Shown one piece after another: positions 1-7,037 of a stretch of 33,621 bases of DNA. How positions within the stretch are numbered: the first letter of the stretch is position 1; each line of letters begins with the position of its first letter. This stretch comes from CAZQXD01 sp964597315 (lineage in GTDB: Bacteria; Pseudomonadota; Gammaproteobacteria; Competibacterales; Competibacteraceae): NCBI GenBank assembly GCA_964597315.1, contig CAZQXD010000046.1, positions 1 to 33,621 of the forward strand, given 5' to 3'. Below the pieces are notes generated by a model. That model did not search any database and had not been told where the DNA came from. It worked only from the letters and a program-made list of their open reading frames with translations. The translations under genes and the position numbers were made by a program.

Positions 1-60
1 TCTCAAAATGCCTTTATTAATTATAGTTAATACTTAGTTGATCGCGAATTGGTATAAGAC

Positions 61-662
61 ATGAGATGGCAAACCAGACAGCAACACCAAGCATATCCGC
101 GCTTGACCGGCTTCCTGCAGGATCTACCACTGTATCTGTTCTCGGAGATCCGTGTGCTCAATGCCTTTAAGCGCTTCAGCGGTTTTAACGACAGCACGGC
201 GCGATCTGTAACCACGCTTGGTGTTCGACCGCTCTTTCAAGTGTCTCCAATTTTCATTGACGGCCGACGAGTTCCCGCAAATGGGTCGCACTCTCGTGGT
301 TTAATCACAATAGACCTGGACATTGCTGTCGAGATCGAAGGTCAGCAATCCCTACCAGAAGGGGCCGCGCGCGTGTTACTTTACGCCACCGCGCTCCATG
401 AACTTGTTCACTATGGCCGGTGGCATAACGGGCTTGGACAGACCGTCCGCGGCAATGAGGCCGGGAAAATGTTCGAGTGTACCGCTTACCAGGGAGATAT
501 TAATTGGGACCGTCAATCTTCCCGCCTCAGTCAAAGCCGATCTGGACGATATGCAACGGTTTCCTGGGCATGCCCTTTGTCTACGTTGCAGTCGGGTACA
601 GTACGCCTCTCCTGGTTACCGCCTCCCTGACGGCATTGGCCCGCTCAGGCGGAAGCCCTTAG
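61..662 (+). pseudogene. Frame-broken Tox-MPTase3-like metallopeptidase toxin domain
   Basis: The first ~150 codons (frame starting at 61) resemble the C-terminal metallopeptidase toxin domain of polymorphic toxins (Tox-MPTase3). The zinc motif HELVH is followed by YGRWHNG and, further on, EAGKMFE. After about 505 the plausible sequence moves to the +1 frame (VNLPASVKADLDDMQRF). From about 560 it moves again to the third frame (GMPFVYVAVGYSTPLL), which stops at 660-662 inside a REP element. Two indels therefore break the gene, unless they are assembly errors. All three upstream frames have stops within the first 54 bases, so no toxin delivery module is fused to it in this window. There is no convincing ribosome site before the ATG at 61. 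I see the motif directly; the family name is from recognition, and toxin activity is inferred and probably lost. Confidence 0.6.
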
Positions 663-687
663 GATGCGGTGAGGAACGAACCGCATC
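660..687. repeat. REP element, left end of deleted RAYT unit
   Basis: A 28-bp imperfect palindrome with arms GATGCGGT and ACCGCATC around a short loop. It is the inverse of the copy at 879-906 (one mismatch) and matches the copy at 1479-1506 at all but one base. Its first three bases form the stop codon of the third-frame toxin tail. Confidence 0.9.
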
Positions 688-725
688 AATCGTGAACCAC
701 CCAACGCCACCAACGGAAACAATCC

Positions 726-878
726 ATGGCTACCTACCGGCGAGCAAGAATAGAGGGCGGCATCTACTTTATTAACGGTCAACTGTGCCGCAGGCCACAG
801 CAATCTATTGCTGTCCAGCCAAGTAAATTTCTTGTGGCAAGTCATTCGATTTATTTACGGCAGACCCCCTTTGTGAAT
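726..878 (+). pseudogene. Internally deleted RAYT (REP-associated transposase) remnant
   Basis: The first 15 or so codons (MATYRRARIEGGIYF) match the start of the intact transposase at 1542. A small deletion then shifts the frame, although the DNA stays alignable to the intact gene as far as roughly its codon 51. The sequence then jumps directly to the right-hand REP at 879. The HUH motif and the catalytic tyrosine are both absent, so this copy cannot encode a working enzyme. With inverted REPs at both ends (660-687, 879-906) it has the structure of a non-autonomous, MITE-like derivative that the neighbouring transposase might mobilise in trans. Confidence 0.8.
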
Positions 879-906
879 GATGCGGTTCGTACCTCACCGC
901 ATCCTA
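879..906. repeat. REP element, right end of deleted RAYT unit
   Basis: The exact reverse complement of the REP at 1479-1506. The arms are GATGCGGT and ACCGCATC, and the copy lies in inverted orientation to the REP at 660-687. Confidence 0.9.
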
Positions 907-934
907 CGGGCTACTACGGGCTACGGGCTACGGG
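904..934. repeat. CTACGGG tandem repeat at REP edge
   Basis: Four copies of the heptamer CTACGGG (904-910, 914-920, 921-927, 928-934) start within the tail of the REP and run up to CTAGGAG, which contains the probable ribosome site of the gene at 948. The array looks like slippage expansion of the REP tail. Confidence 0.85.
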
Positions 935-947
935 CTAGGAGCATTAA

Positions 948-1472
948 GTGAAATTTGTTTATTCTTTTTTATTAACATTTACAGCGCTGGCCACAAACAC
1001 AGCGAGCGCTGAATTCTATATATCGAAGGATTGGCACTGGAGCAATAATCAAGAAGAGTTCTATTATGCAGCCACTATGAATTCATCAAACCACCTACTA
1101 GGTCAATATTGCTTTTTTGATTCAGAAAATTGTATATATCTGATAGGCATTGAAGTCAACTGCGAAATTGGCCATGAGTATCCTGCGCTAATAAATTCAA
1201 ACACTGGTTCCAGTCACATAAAATTAACATGCTCCCATAAGTATGAAGATCAGCATTTTTTCATAATTTCCCCCTTTGATGACATTGACAATATAGTACG
1301 ACAAGCGAGTAAAGTTGGCATTGTTGTTCCAATGGAAGGGGATTCCTTCAAAGTTTCACGATTTAGCTTGGCCGGATCAGCATATGCCATTGATTTGATG
1401 AGGAAATCAGTTGAATCCAACATTTCAAAAAACAAAAAACCAGATGCAAGACCTGACGAAGAGTTTTTATAG
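948..1472 (+). CDS. Secreted hypothetical protein in REP-bracketed segment
   Basis: A 174-residue protein that I do not recognise. Residues 1-21 look like a Sec signal peptide: a lysine, a hydrophobic core, then a TASA cleavage site. The mature part has four cysteines (in QYCFFDSENC, VNCEIG and LTCSH), which would fit disulfides in an oxidising compartment, so a periplasmic or secreted location is inferred. The start is GTG, with AGGAG at 937-941 six bases upstream. That ribosome site lies at the edge of the CTACGGG array beside a REP. The gene is clearly AT-richer than the surrounding chromosome and ends 6 bases before the next REP, which suggests cargo acquired or shuffled together with the REP elements. 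Confidence 0.7.
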   Translation: MKFVYSFLLTFTALATNTASAEFYISKDWHWSNNQEEFYYAATMNSSNHLLGQYCFFDSENCIYLIGIEVNCEIGHEYPALINSNTGSSHIKLTCSHKYEDQHFFIISPFDDIDNIVRQASKVGIVVPMEGDSFKVSRFSLAGSAYAIDLMRKSVESNISKNKKPDARPDEEFL

Positions 1473-1478
1473 AACCTG

Positions 1479-1506
1479 TAGGATGCGGTGAGGTACGAAC
1501 CGCATC
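1479..1506. repeat. REP element, left end of intact RAYT unit
   Basis: A 28-bp palindrome, GATGCGGT and ACCGCATC around a GAGGTACGA loop, located 35 bases before the RAYT start codon. It is an exact inverse of 879-906. Confidence 0.9.
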
Positions 1507-1541
1507 AATCGTGAACCCCACCCCACCAACAAAACCAACCC

Positions 1542-2072
1542 ATGACCATCTACCGGCGAGCGAAAATAGAAGGAGGCACCTACTTTTTCACGGTCAATTG
1601 CGCCGAACGCCACAACAACCAGATACTGACCAATCACATCCATCTCTTGCGGCAAGTCATCCGTTCCGTCAAAGACAGGCGTCCTTTCGTCATAGAAGCA
1701 ATGGTCGTCCTTCCCGAACACCTGCATTGTATCTGGACTCTGCCGCCGGGGGATGCCGATTATCAAACCCGTTGGAGCCTGATCAAGGCCGGTTTTTCAA
1801 GATCCATCCCCGAGGGCGAAAGACGCTCCGCCAGCCGCTTGAAAAGAGGCGAACGTGGCCTCTGGCAACGGCGCTATTGGGAACACCTGATCCGCGATGA
1901 TCGGGACTTCGAGCGGCATGTGGACTATATCCACTGGAATCCGGTAAAACATGGCCTAGTGCGGCGGGTCACGGATTGGCCGTGGTCGAGTTTTCATGCC
2001 TTTGTGCGACGGGGGGTGTATCCCGATGATTGGGCTTGCGCCGTCGAACCGGCGATACAAGGCGGGGAGTGA
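1542..2072 (+). CDS. REP-associated tyrosine transposase (RAYT, Y1_Tnp/IS200-like)
   Basis: A 176-residue single-domain HUH nuclease of the RAYT family. These are thought to bind REP hairpins and to cut and rejoin single-stranded DNA through a covalent 5'-phosphotyrosine. The opening IYRRAKIEGGTYFFTVN is typical. The HUH metal site is H60-L-H62 in LPEHLHCIW. The likely nucleophile is Tyr129 in DYIHWNPVKHG, followed by the conserved WPWSSF. The length is normal and no lesion is visible. It is flanked by inverted REPs (1479-1506 and 2080-2107), the classic single-copy RAYT arrangement. The next unit upstream is a deleted sister copy. There is no strong ribosome site before the ATG, so expression may be low. 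Confidence 0.92.
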   Translation: MTIYRRAKIEGGTYFFTVNCAERHNNQILTNHIHLLRQVIRSVKDRRPFVIEAMVVLPEHLHCIWTLPPGDADYQTRWSLIKAGFSRSIPEGERRSASRLKRGERGLWQRRYWEHLIRDDRDFERHVDYIHWNPVKHGLVRRVTDWPWSSFHAFVRRGVYPDDWACAVEPAIQGGE

Positions 2073-2079
2073 TGCGAGT

Positions 2080-2107
2080 GATGCGGTTCGTGCCTCGGCG
2101 CATCCTA
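2080..2107. repeat. REP element, right end of intact RAYT unit
   Basis: Inverted relative to 1479-1506. The stem is GATGCG/CGCATC, and the changed bases on one arm (GGCGCATC) distinguish it from the other copies. Confidence 0.85.
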
Positions 2108-2131
2108 TAAGTTTATTTGCAGGAGATGACA

Positions 2132-2476
2132 ATGTCGCTCAGTTGCATTGTGATGAAACCGGGGGCCTTGGATTTAGCTAGACATGCCCACAAACAGGGC
2201 TGCTTGGCTTTGAATCTCGGGAAGGGAACCTATCAATGGGCTGTTAAGCAAGGCTGGCCAACCCCGGATACACATGATGGATTTATCAAATTCTTTCTCT
2301 GGTTAATCTCTGGAAAAGATTGGACCAAGGAATTCAAAAAGAAAGCCATCGAGAACGAAGAAAACCTTAGATTGGCGATCTATGAGAGTGGCGCTGATCT
2401 CATGGTTCCCAACGAGATTTTCATGATTGAAAATGGTCGTTATGTTATCAAGCCCGTGGCCCATGGGATGCGCTGA
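2132..2476 (+). CDS. Hypothetical protein ending inside a REP
   Basis: A 114-residue protein that I do not recognise. It starts at an ATG with AGGAG at 2121-2125, six bases upstream. It has no signal peptide or membrane segment. It has a mixed soluble composition, with a lysine-rich stretch (KDWTKEFKKKAIENEENLR) in the middle. The last residues (HGMR) and the stop codon are encoded by the solo REP at 2464-2491, so the original C terminus may have been replaced by the repeat. Lower GC than the chromosome downstream suggests an accessory origin. No function is offered. Confidence 0.6.
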   Translation: MSLSCIVMKPGALDLARHAHKQGCLALNLGKGTYQWAVKQGWPTPDTHDGFIKFFLWLISGKDWTKEFKKKAIENEENLRLAIYESGADLMVPNEIFMIENGRYVIKPVAHGMR

Positions 2477-2491
2477 GGCACGAACCCCATC
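2464..2491. repeat. Solo REP element
   Basis: A diverged 28-bp REP (GGATGCGCTGAGGCACGAA, then CCCCATC), in the same orientation as 1479-1506 and without an adjacent transposase of its own. The TGA stop of the preceding gene (2474-2476) is inside it. Confidence 0.75.
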
Positions 2492-2547
2492 ACTGGTAAA
2501 TCACTCAGCAACCCATCAGGCCATGCCCATTGACTTGAAATGCGCCC

Positions 2548-3276
2548 TTAGAGGTCGAAATTAGTGGGCAGAATGACCACGTCGCGAATGGTCATGCCCC
2601 GTGGCCGCGTCAGCATGAACATCACCACATTGGCCACTTCGCTTGCCTCGATCAGGCTGCCTGATGCCTTTGCCTCCTCCAGCTTCTCCTCCGGCCAGTC
2701 GGCGAGAAGCGCGCTGATGACGGGACCGGGCGAGATCGAGCCGACACGGATGCCGTGCTTGAAGACCTGGCGGCGCACAGTCTGGACAAAGCAGTTGATA
2801 GCCCACTTGGACGACGCATAGACCGGCTCCCAAGGGGTGGGGAAATGGGCCGCTAACGAACTCGTCACCACAATATCCCCCGTGCCACGCTCGATCATAT
2901 GGGGCAGGACATCGTGGACATTTTTCATCACGACGTTGATGTTCAGGTTCAGCATCCTATCCATCGCGTCCGTGTCGGCATCGATCAGGTCTCCGCCAAT
3001 ATAGACACCGGCGTTGGCGTGAAAGATATCGAGCTGGCCGGCCGTCTCCAGAATCCGGGGTAGTAGCGTCGCGCAGCTTTTCGGGTCGAGCAGATCAATG
3101 ACCAGGGGGATTATCGCGTCGCCGTGCTTTTCGCCGAGGGCCGTTAGCGCCGCTTCGTCACGGTCCACCAGCACCACCCGTGCGCCAGCCGCGAGCATCG
3201 CCTCGGCACTGGCCAGCCCAATGCCCGACGCCCCCCCAGTGACAGCGGCGACCTTACCTTCTAATTCGCTTGCCAT
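2548..3276 (-). CDS. SDR oxidoreductase, ribitol 2-dehydrogenase-like
   Basis: A 242-residue classical short-chain dehydrogenase/reductase. The Rossmann motif TGGASGIG is at residues 13-20. Asp38 at the end of strand 2 (VVLVDRD) predicts NAD(H) preference. HANAG is at 86-90, and the catalytic set is Ser139/140, Tyr153 and Lys157 (YASSK). Several stretches (LDIFHANAG, YIGG, PGPV, the end VILPTNFDL) recall ribitol 2-dehydrogenase, but no polyol kinase or transporter lies nearby, so the substrate is uncertain. GAGGAG stands 7 bases before the ATG. It is the last gene of a minus-strand run, separated from the DUF3750 gene by about 100 bases. Confidence 0.88.
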   Translation of the reverse strand: MASELEGKVAAVTGGASGIGLASAEAMLAAGARVVLVDRDEAALTALGEKHGDAIIPLVIDLLDPKSCATLLPRILETAGQLDIFHANAGVYIGGDLIDADTDAMDRMLNLNINVVMKNVHDVLPHMIERGTGDIVVTSSLAAHFPTPWEPVYASSKWAINCFVQTVRRQVFKHGIRVGSISPGPVISALLADWPEEKLEEAKASGSLIEASEVANVVMFMLTRPRGMTIRDVVILPTNFDL

Positions 3277-3377
3277 CTTCGCGCTCCTCTTTCACATTGC
3301 GCCCCGCGATTCGAGGTGCTGATTAGGTTTCATAGCGCCCCCGCTACCGGTGTGGCGCCACCGTAAACGCACATGAG

Positions 3378-4208
3378 TCAGGGTAGGCCGATGCGCCCTA
3401 TTCCGGGCAGCTTCAGGGCCACGGGCCACACATCCACCCCGACGCTCAGCCCCAGTAGATTCACTTCCACGCCTTCCTCCAACCCCACTAGTACTCCAGC
3501 TACGCCATACAGAGACAATTGCACGCCGGTGCCACTGGGACTGACGGCCATAAATCCGCCCCCGGGCAAGTAGTCCTTGCCGATGGCCGTGGGCGGCAGG
3601 TCCAGACGCAGTTGCGGCACACGACGGCCCAGATACGCCACGAAGGTGTTGCTGTTGGGACCGGGCCATAGCCGGTAGCGGTGCCGGTAGGGATACTGCT
3701 CCGCTGCCTCGAAAATAGCCTCAATGATCTCGTCCACACCCTCCCCTCGCAGGTCAACCAACCGGGTGGGACGGCTTCCAAACCAGAGGGCATCCGCCGA
3801 GCCATGCCGCTTGCGTAGCGCATCGCGCCCCCTGTCAACCCCCCAACCCATAACCTCCAGTCGGGTATAGCCCGATGCATTGGCTGGCTTGACCGCCACC
3901 CAGGTATGCACGCCAAGCACACCACGCCATCCGAAAGCCCGAGCCGCATAGACCTGGACCACAGCCTCGGGGGTGGTGGCCGGGTCTGGCGCTTGCCCGG
4001 TGCCGTGGGTGTCCGCCTGCCACCAATGAGCCACCCGACGTTCCAGCAGGTGATCCGCCACGGATACCCCCAGGGGTAGCAAAAACAGCACGCCGAAGAG
4101 CATCATGAAACGACGGCCATAACGCCGCTGGCTCCCCGTGTTCATTCCCTTTTGCCGCTCAAGCACTGGTCTGTCGCCCCATGGTTCACCGTAAGGTCGT
4201 TTTAACAT
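3378..4208 (-). CDS. DUF3750 family membrane-anchored protein
   Basis: A 276-residue protein matching the DUF3750 family, whose function is unknown. The N-terminal hydrophobic helix (MMLFGVLFLLPLGVSVA, about residues 35-51) should anchor it in the inner membrane with the rest outside the cytoplasm. The family-like core includes HTWVAVKPANA, an MGWGVDRG segment and, later, GPNSNTFVAYLGRRVP. The ATG at 4208 gives the longest form. An ATG at 4145 would drop 21 residues and still keep the whole membrane helix, so the start is open. Confidence 0.8.
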   Translation of the reverse strand: MLKRPYGEPWGDRPVLERQKGMNTGSQRRYGRRFMMLFGVLFLLPLGVSVADHLLERRVAHWWQADTHGTGQAPDPATTPEAVVQVYAARAFGWRGVLGVHTWVAVKPANASGYTRLEVMGWGVDRGRDALRKRHGSADALWFGSRPTRLVDLRGEGVDEIIEAIFEAAEQYPYRHRYRLWPGPNSNTFVAYLGRRVPQLRLDLPPTAIGKDYLPGGGFMAVSPSGTGVQLSLYGVAGVLVGLEEGVEVNLLGLSVGVDVWPVALKLPGIGRIGLP

Positions 4209-4457
4209 GATTTCACTCTACAGACCGGAAACAACAGCCTCGTGTTCCAAGGGTGTTCACGTTTAGTCCCGCTCTGTCCGCCGACCCCCTGACGGCGTGC
4301 CGGGAAGGCATTGCGACAGCATTTAGCGCGGCGCAGCAAAATAGCCTATATTGCACTGCGGCATGATGGTGGTTTAGCTTTAAATCCTGCTTTGGCGATT
4401 GTTCGCCGAGGCCTTCTCCTCAGCTATTGTTGCAAGCGTCGTCCCTCAGCTTTCCTA

Positions 4458-4826
4458 TCACGCACCAGCATCCCGGGCTTTCGTCTTTCGGTACTCGGCC
4501 ATAGAGACGACATCGGCATTGGCTCGGGCAAGCGGGTAGCTACCTGATGCTTCGTCAAGACTGTCATATTCGCTTAACAGCAGTCGCAATCGGTCGAGGG
4601 AATTATGCATCATCGCTGAAATTCGGATGCAACTGGCCATGGGGTTGGAACAGCGGCGCCTTTCCATGTCGATGCGAAATTGCAAGCCCCGGAGACGGGA
4701 TCGGCATTTTTCCGGCGCTTCGTTGATGAAAGCGTCGCAAACCTCGGCGCGTAACCGTTCAAATTGATCGGGATGGGTTCTGGCCAGTTCGGCCAGTTCA
4801 TCGAATGAGGGCAGTGCGCGAATCAT
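4458..4826 (-). CDS. DUF3135 family protein
   Basis: A 122-residue soluble protein with the features of DUF3135: an N-terminal FDELAELA helix, RLRGLQFRIDMERRR in the middle, then NPMASCIRISAMMHNS. The function of the family is not known. CGGAG lies 8 bases before the ATG. The 249 bases between this gene and the DUF3750 gene downstream contain a short CGCCG/CGGCG hairpin (around 4279-4297) and no supported gene. Confidence 0.8.
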   Translation of the reverse strand: MIRALPSFDELAELARTHPDQFERLRAEVCDAFINEAPEKCRSRLRGLQFRIDMERRRCSNPMASCIRISAMMHNSLDRLRLLLSEYDSLDEASGSYPLARANADVVSMAEYRKTKARDAGA

Positions 4827-5040
4827 GGTTGGTGCTCCGGTTGACGTGACGTGACGGGCCGCATTGATTTTGGATGTAAATATTTCGACAGCCTTGCTTC
4901 ACCCACGCATAATTCGGGCCAAACTGATTATTTATCAATTTTTACAGTTGGTTAAGGTTATTAATCTCACTCTGACAGCAATAATTCGGGTGGTAAAGTG
5001 GGCCATTATCACGGATGATGTAACAAATAATTTACAGTCC

Positions 5041-5241
5041 TCAATTTCTTCGCCAACTCCCGTCTGTGGACTGGTCCACCAACCAGGTTCCTCCAGCCAG
5101 AAACCCCAAACCCAGGAGGTAGTCAGCAGCGTAAATCCCCGTGAGCGCCACAAGAGGCGATCCGAACAAGAACAACACGGCGCTCAGCAACAGACAGATC
5201 ATCCCCAGCGAAAATTTAAGTGTGTCTTTAATTTCAAGCAT
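5041..5241 (-). CDS. Possible small two-helix membrane protein
   Basis: A 66-residue candidate starting at MLEIKDTLKFS. Two hydrophobic stretches follow (about residues 13-32 and 36-54), then a polar tail (DQSTDGSWRRN). The hydropathy and glycine pattern look protein-like. However, no clear ribosome site precedes the ATG, an upstream in-frame start would add 14 residues, and no family is recognised. The 214 bases between this gene and the DUF3135 gene are AT-rich and probably hold the DUF3135 promoter. Confidence 0.4.
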   Translation of the reverse strand: MLEIKDTLKFSLGMICLLLSAVLFLFGSPLVALTGIYAADYLLGLGFLAGGTWLVDQSTDGSWRRN

Positions 5242-5283
5242 ATATAACCATCGTTGTGGTATTGTGAGAGGCAAACGGGCCAC

Positions 5284-5863
5284 TGGATTGAGGCACCCGC
5301 CCGGTCAATCTAGAGAGAGGTCACAGTATCGAAAACCGGCGCGGGTTGCATATCCTTATTGTGTAAGGCAGTACCCACGACGGTAGGTTTCCGAAGCCAA
5401 AAAATTTGCGCCTTAACCGGGCAGGGGTTATTGAACAAAAAAATTGATAGATACAAACTTACTGTTCTTTCTGCTGTACACCAGTCCTGGAGTCCCCCAT
5501 TGCCAATAGGCTGTCCAGATCCTTACCGTACAGATAGTTACGAACTCAGGCAAGGATTCACCACGGATGGAAACAGCCTGCTCTTTAATCGTCAGTTTTT
5601 TTTACAAGTGTCAAAGACCCGTCTCGACTTTGTCGGGCGATACCGGCGGCGGCGCGATCAAGGCCACAATTAATCCTTTTAAAACAGTGCATTGAGCAGC
5701 CTGATGTCACGACTTTGGCAAATGGCTTGGTTTTTGCCTTATTTGATAACTGCTTGGGGCAAACTGGGTTGCCACTGCGTGTCTGCGCGCGGGTTCCCAG
5801 TAAAACCCATGGATGGTCATCTAGGACGGAATCCTGTTTTCTTTACCTAGAGCTCGACTCATT
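5284..5863. other. 580-bp intergenic region without a supported gene
   Basis: No reading frame here has convincing protein character. A frame at 5359-5673 is arginine/serine-rich with no recognisable motif. The region contains a sigma-54-like element at 5723-5737 and an inverted CTAGG/CCTAG pair (about 5820-5849) just before the gene at 5864. It is likely a regulatory region or gene wreckage. Confidence 0.6.
5723..5737 (+). promoter_or_regulatory. Sigma-54-like -24/-12 element
   Basis: TGGCTTGGTTTTTGC matches the TGGCAC-N5-TTGC pattern, with the invariant GG and GC separated by exactly 10 bases. It points towards the zinc-ribbon gene at 5864, about 125 bases downstream. One such match can arise by chance, and I see no obvious enhancer site. 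Confidence 0.3.
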
Positions 5864-6151
5864 ATGAAATGCTATAATTGTAAGCGTCACCTACAGGTTT
5901 CAGAAGCCTACACGCGGCATATCGTGTGTCAGAGATGCGGCGCCAGGCTAAGGGTCGTTAACACCAATTGGCTGATTTTCATCAATATAATCATGCTTAT
6001 TGGGGTTCCGGTTCTAGGCTATCACATCGACAATATCTATCTGTTCGGATTCACCATGGCGCTCATGGCGGGATTGCTGTATTTGTTCTGTGATCAATGG
6101 CTGCTGCGAACGGAACCCCGTGTGGATCACATCGACATTACCGCCCAGTGA
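5864..6151 (+). CDS. Zinc-ribbon two-helix membrane protein
   Basis: A 95-residue protein. Cys3-Cys6 and Cys22-Cys25 (CYNC and CQRC) form a probable structural zinc ribbon. Two transmembrane helices follow (about residues 35-54 and 57-78), then a short acidic-histidine tail. The layout resembles small prepilin-independent zinc-ribbon membrane proteins of unknown role; I do not recognise a named family. Its 3' end overlaps the 3' end of the convergent btuF-like gene by 14 bases, so read-through from either side would produce antisense RNA. There is no strong ribosome site before the ATG at 5864. Confidence 0.7.
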   Translation: MKCYNCKRHLQVSEAYTRHIVCQRCGARLRVVNTNWLIFINIIMLIGVPVLGYHIDNIYLFGFTMALMAGLLYLFCDQWLLRTEPRVDHIDITAQ

Positions 6152-7037
6152 GCCGTTCACGGGCAACGTCCAAGTTTTGGCATAAACGGTCGGCGCCGTC
6201 CAGCACCCGGGGGCTATGGCGCTGCAACAGATCGGGTGGAATGGAGAAGAGCGTGTCATGGGATACTGCGGTCAGGGATGGCCAGCGCCGCCACTCATCC
6301 AGCCATATTGGCCGCTCCCCCTGTGCGCCACTGGCCACAATGGCCTGAGGATTGACCGCCAGCACGGCCTCCACGCTCACTTGCGGAGCTAAGCCCTCCA
6401 ATGTGGCAAACACATTCACGCCACCACATAAGTCCAGAATCTGATTGACCAGATGCTCCCCATTGAGGGTCAACAGAGGGCGGTTCCAGACCTGATAAAA
6501 CACGCTTATTGGTGACTTCCCGGCATACCGGCCCCGTAATTCATCCAGCCGTTTCCAAAACGCCGCCGCCGCTTGCCTGGCGGTTTTCTCCATGCCCGTC
6601 AGCACCCCCAAGCGATGCAAAGTGCGTGGTATATCCTCCAGTTGACGTGGTTCGCTGATAAACAAGGTCAATCCCAGCGCCCGCAGGGCTTTTAATTGTT
6701 CCCGGGCGTTGCCACTGCCCCAGGCGACGACGAGATCCGGGCGTAAGGCGACGATGGTCTCCATATCCATGCCACCGAATCCGCCGATCCGGGGCAAGGA
6801 CTGGGCTTCGGGAGGCCAATCACTGTATTCACTGACGCCGACCAGCCGCCCACCGGCGCCGACGGCGAACAGCAGCTCGGTCAGATGGGGGGCGAGGCTG
6901 ACCACGCGCCTGGCCGGTTCCGCTAGGGCCACCCGCCGCCCCTCGTCGTCCTCCACGACGGGTTCGGCCCTGCCCAGAATGGCCACCATGGCCAACAGCA
7001 GCGCCCCCACCCACCGTCCAGGTATGCCCTCAGCCAA
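6138..7037 (-). CDS. btuF: Cobamide (B12) ABC-transporter substrate-binding protein, BtuF-like
   Basis: A 299-residue periplasmic binding protein of the TroA/BtuF type. A signal peptide (VGALLLAMVAILGRA) is followed by VVSLAPHLTELLFAVGAG, SEYSDWP, and IVALRPDLVVAWGSGN, all typical of B12/siderophore-binding proteins. A probable TTG start is preceded by GGAGG at a spacing of 8 bases. Its first 8 bases overlap the end of cobD, so the two are translationally linked, which strongly supports a cobamide role. No BtuC permease or BtuD ATPase gene is in the window, so the transporter partner must be elsewhere. Confidence 0.85.
   Translation of the reverse strand: MAEGIPGRWVGALLLAMVAILGRAEPVVEDDEGRRVALAEPARRVVSLAPHLTELLFAVGAGGRLVGVSEYSDWPPEAQSLPRIGGFGGMDMETIVALRPDLVVAWGSGNAREQLKALRALGLTLFISEPRQLEDIPRTLHRLGVLTGMEKTARQAAAAFWKRLDELRGRYAGKSPISVFYQVWNRPLLTLNGEHLVNQILDLCGGVNVFATLEGLAPQVSVEAVLAVNPQAIVASGAQGERPIWLDEWRRWPSLTAVSHDTLFSIPPDLLQRHSPRVLDGADRLCQNLDVARERLTGR

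Noticed and set aside
660..2491. CRISPR array
   Set aside because: The repeated 28-bp units are inverted, palindromic and irregularly spaced around a RAYT gene, which is the REP pattern, not regularly spaced direct repeats.
4311..4547. A 78-codon plus-strand frame
   Set aside because: Overlaps the DUF3135 gene tail in antisense and has no protein-like features.
5359..5673. A 104-codon plus-strand frame in the 580-bp gap
   Set aside because: No ribosome site, no motif, and composition unlike neighbours; treated as non-coding.
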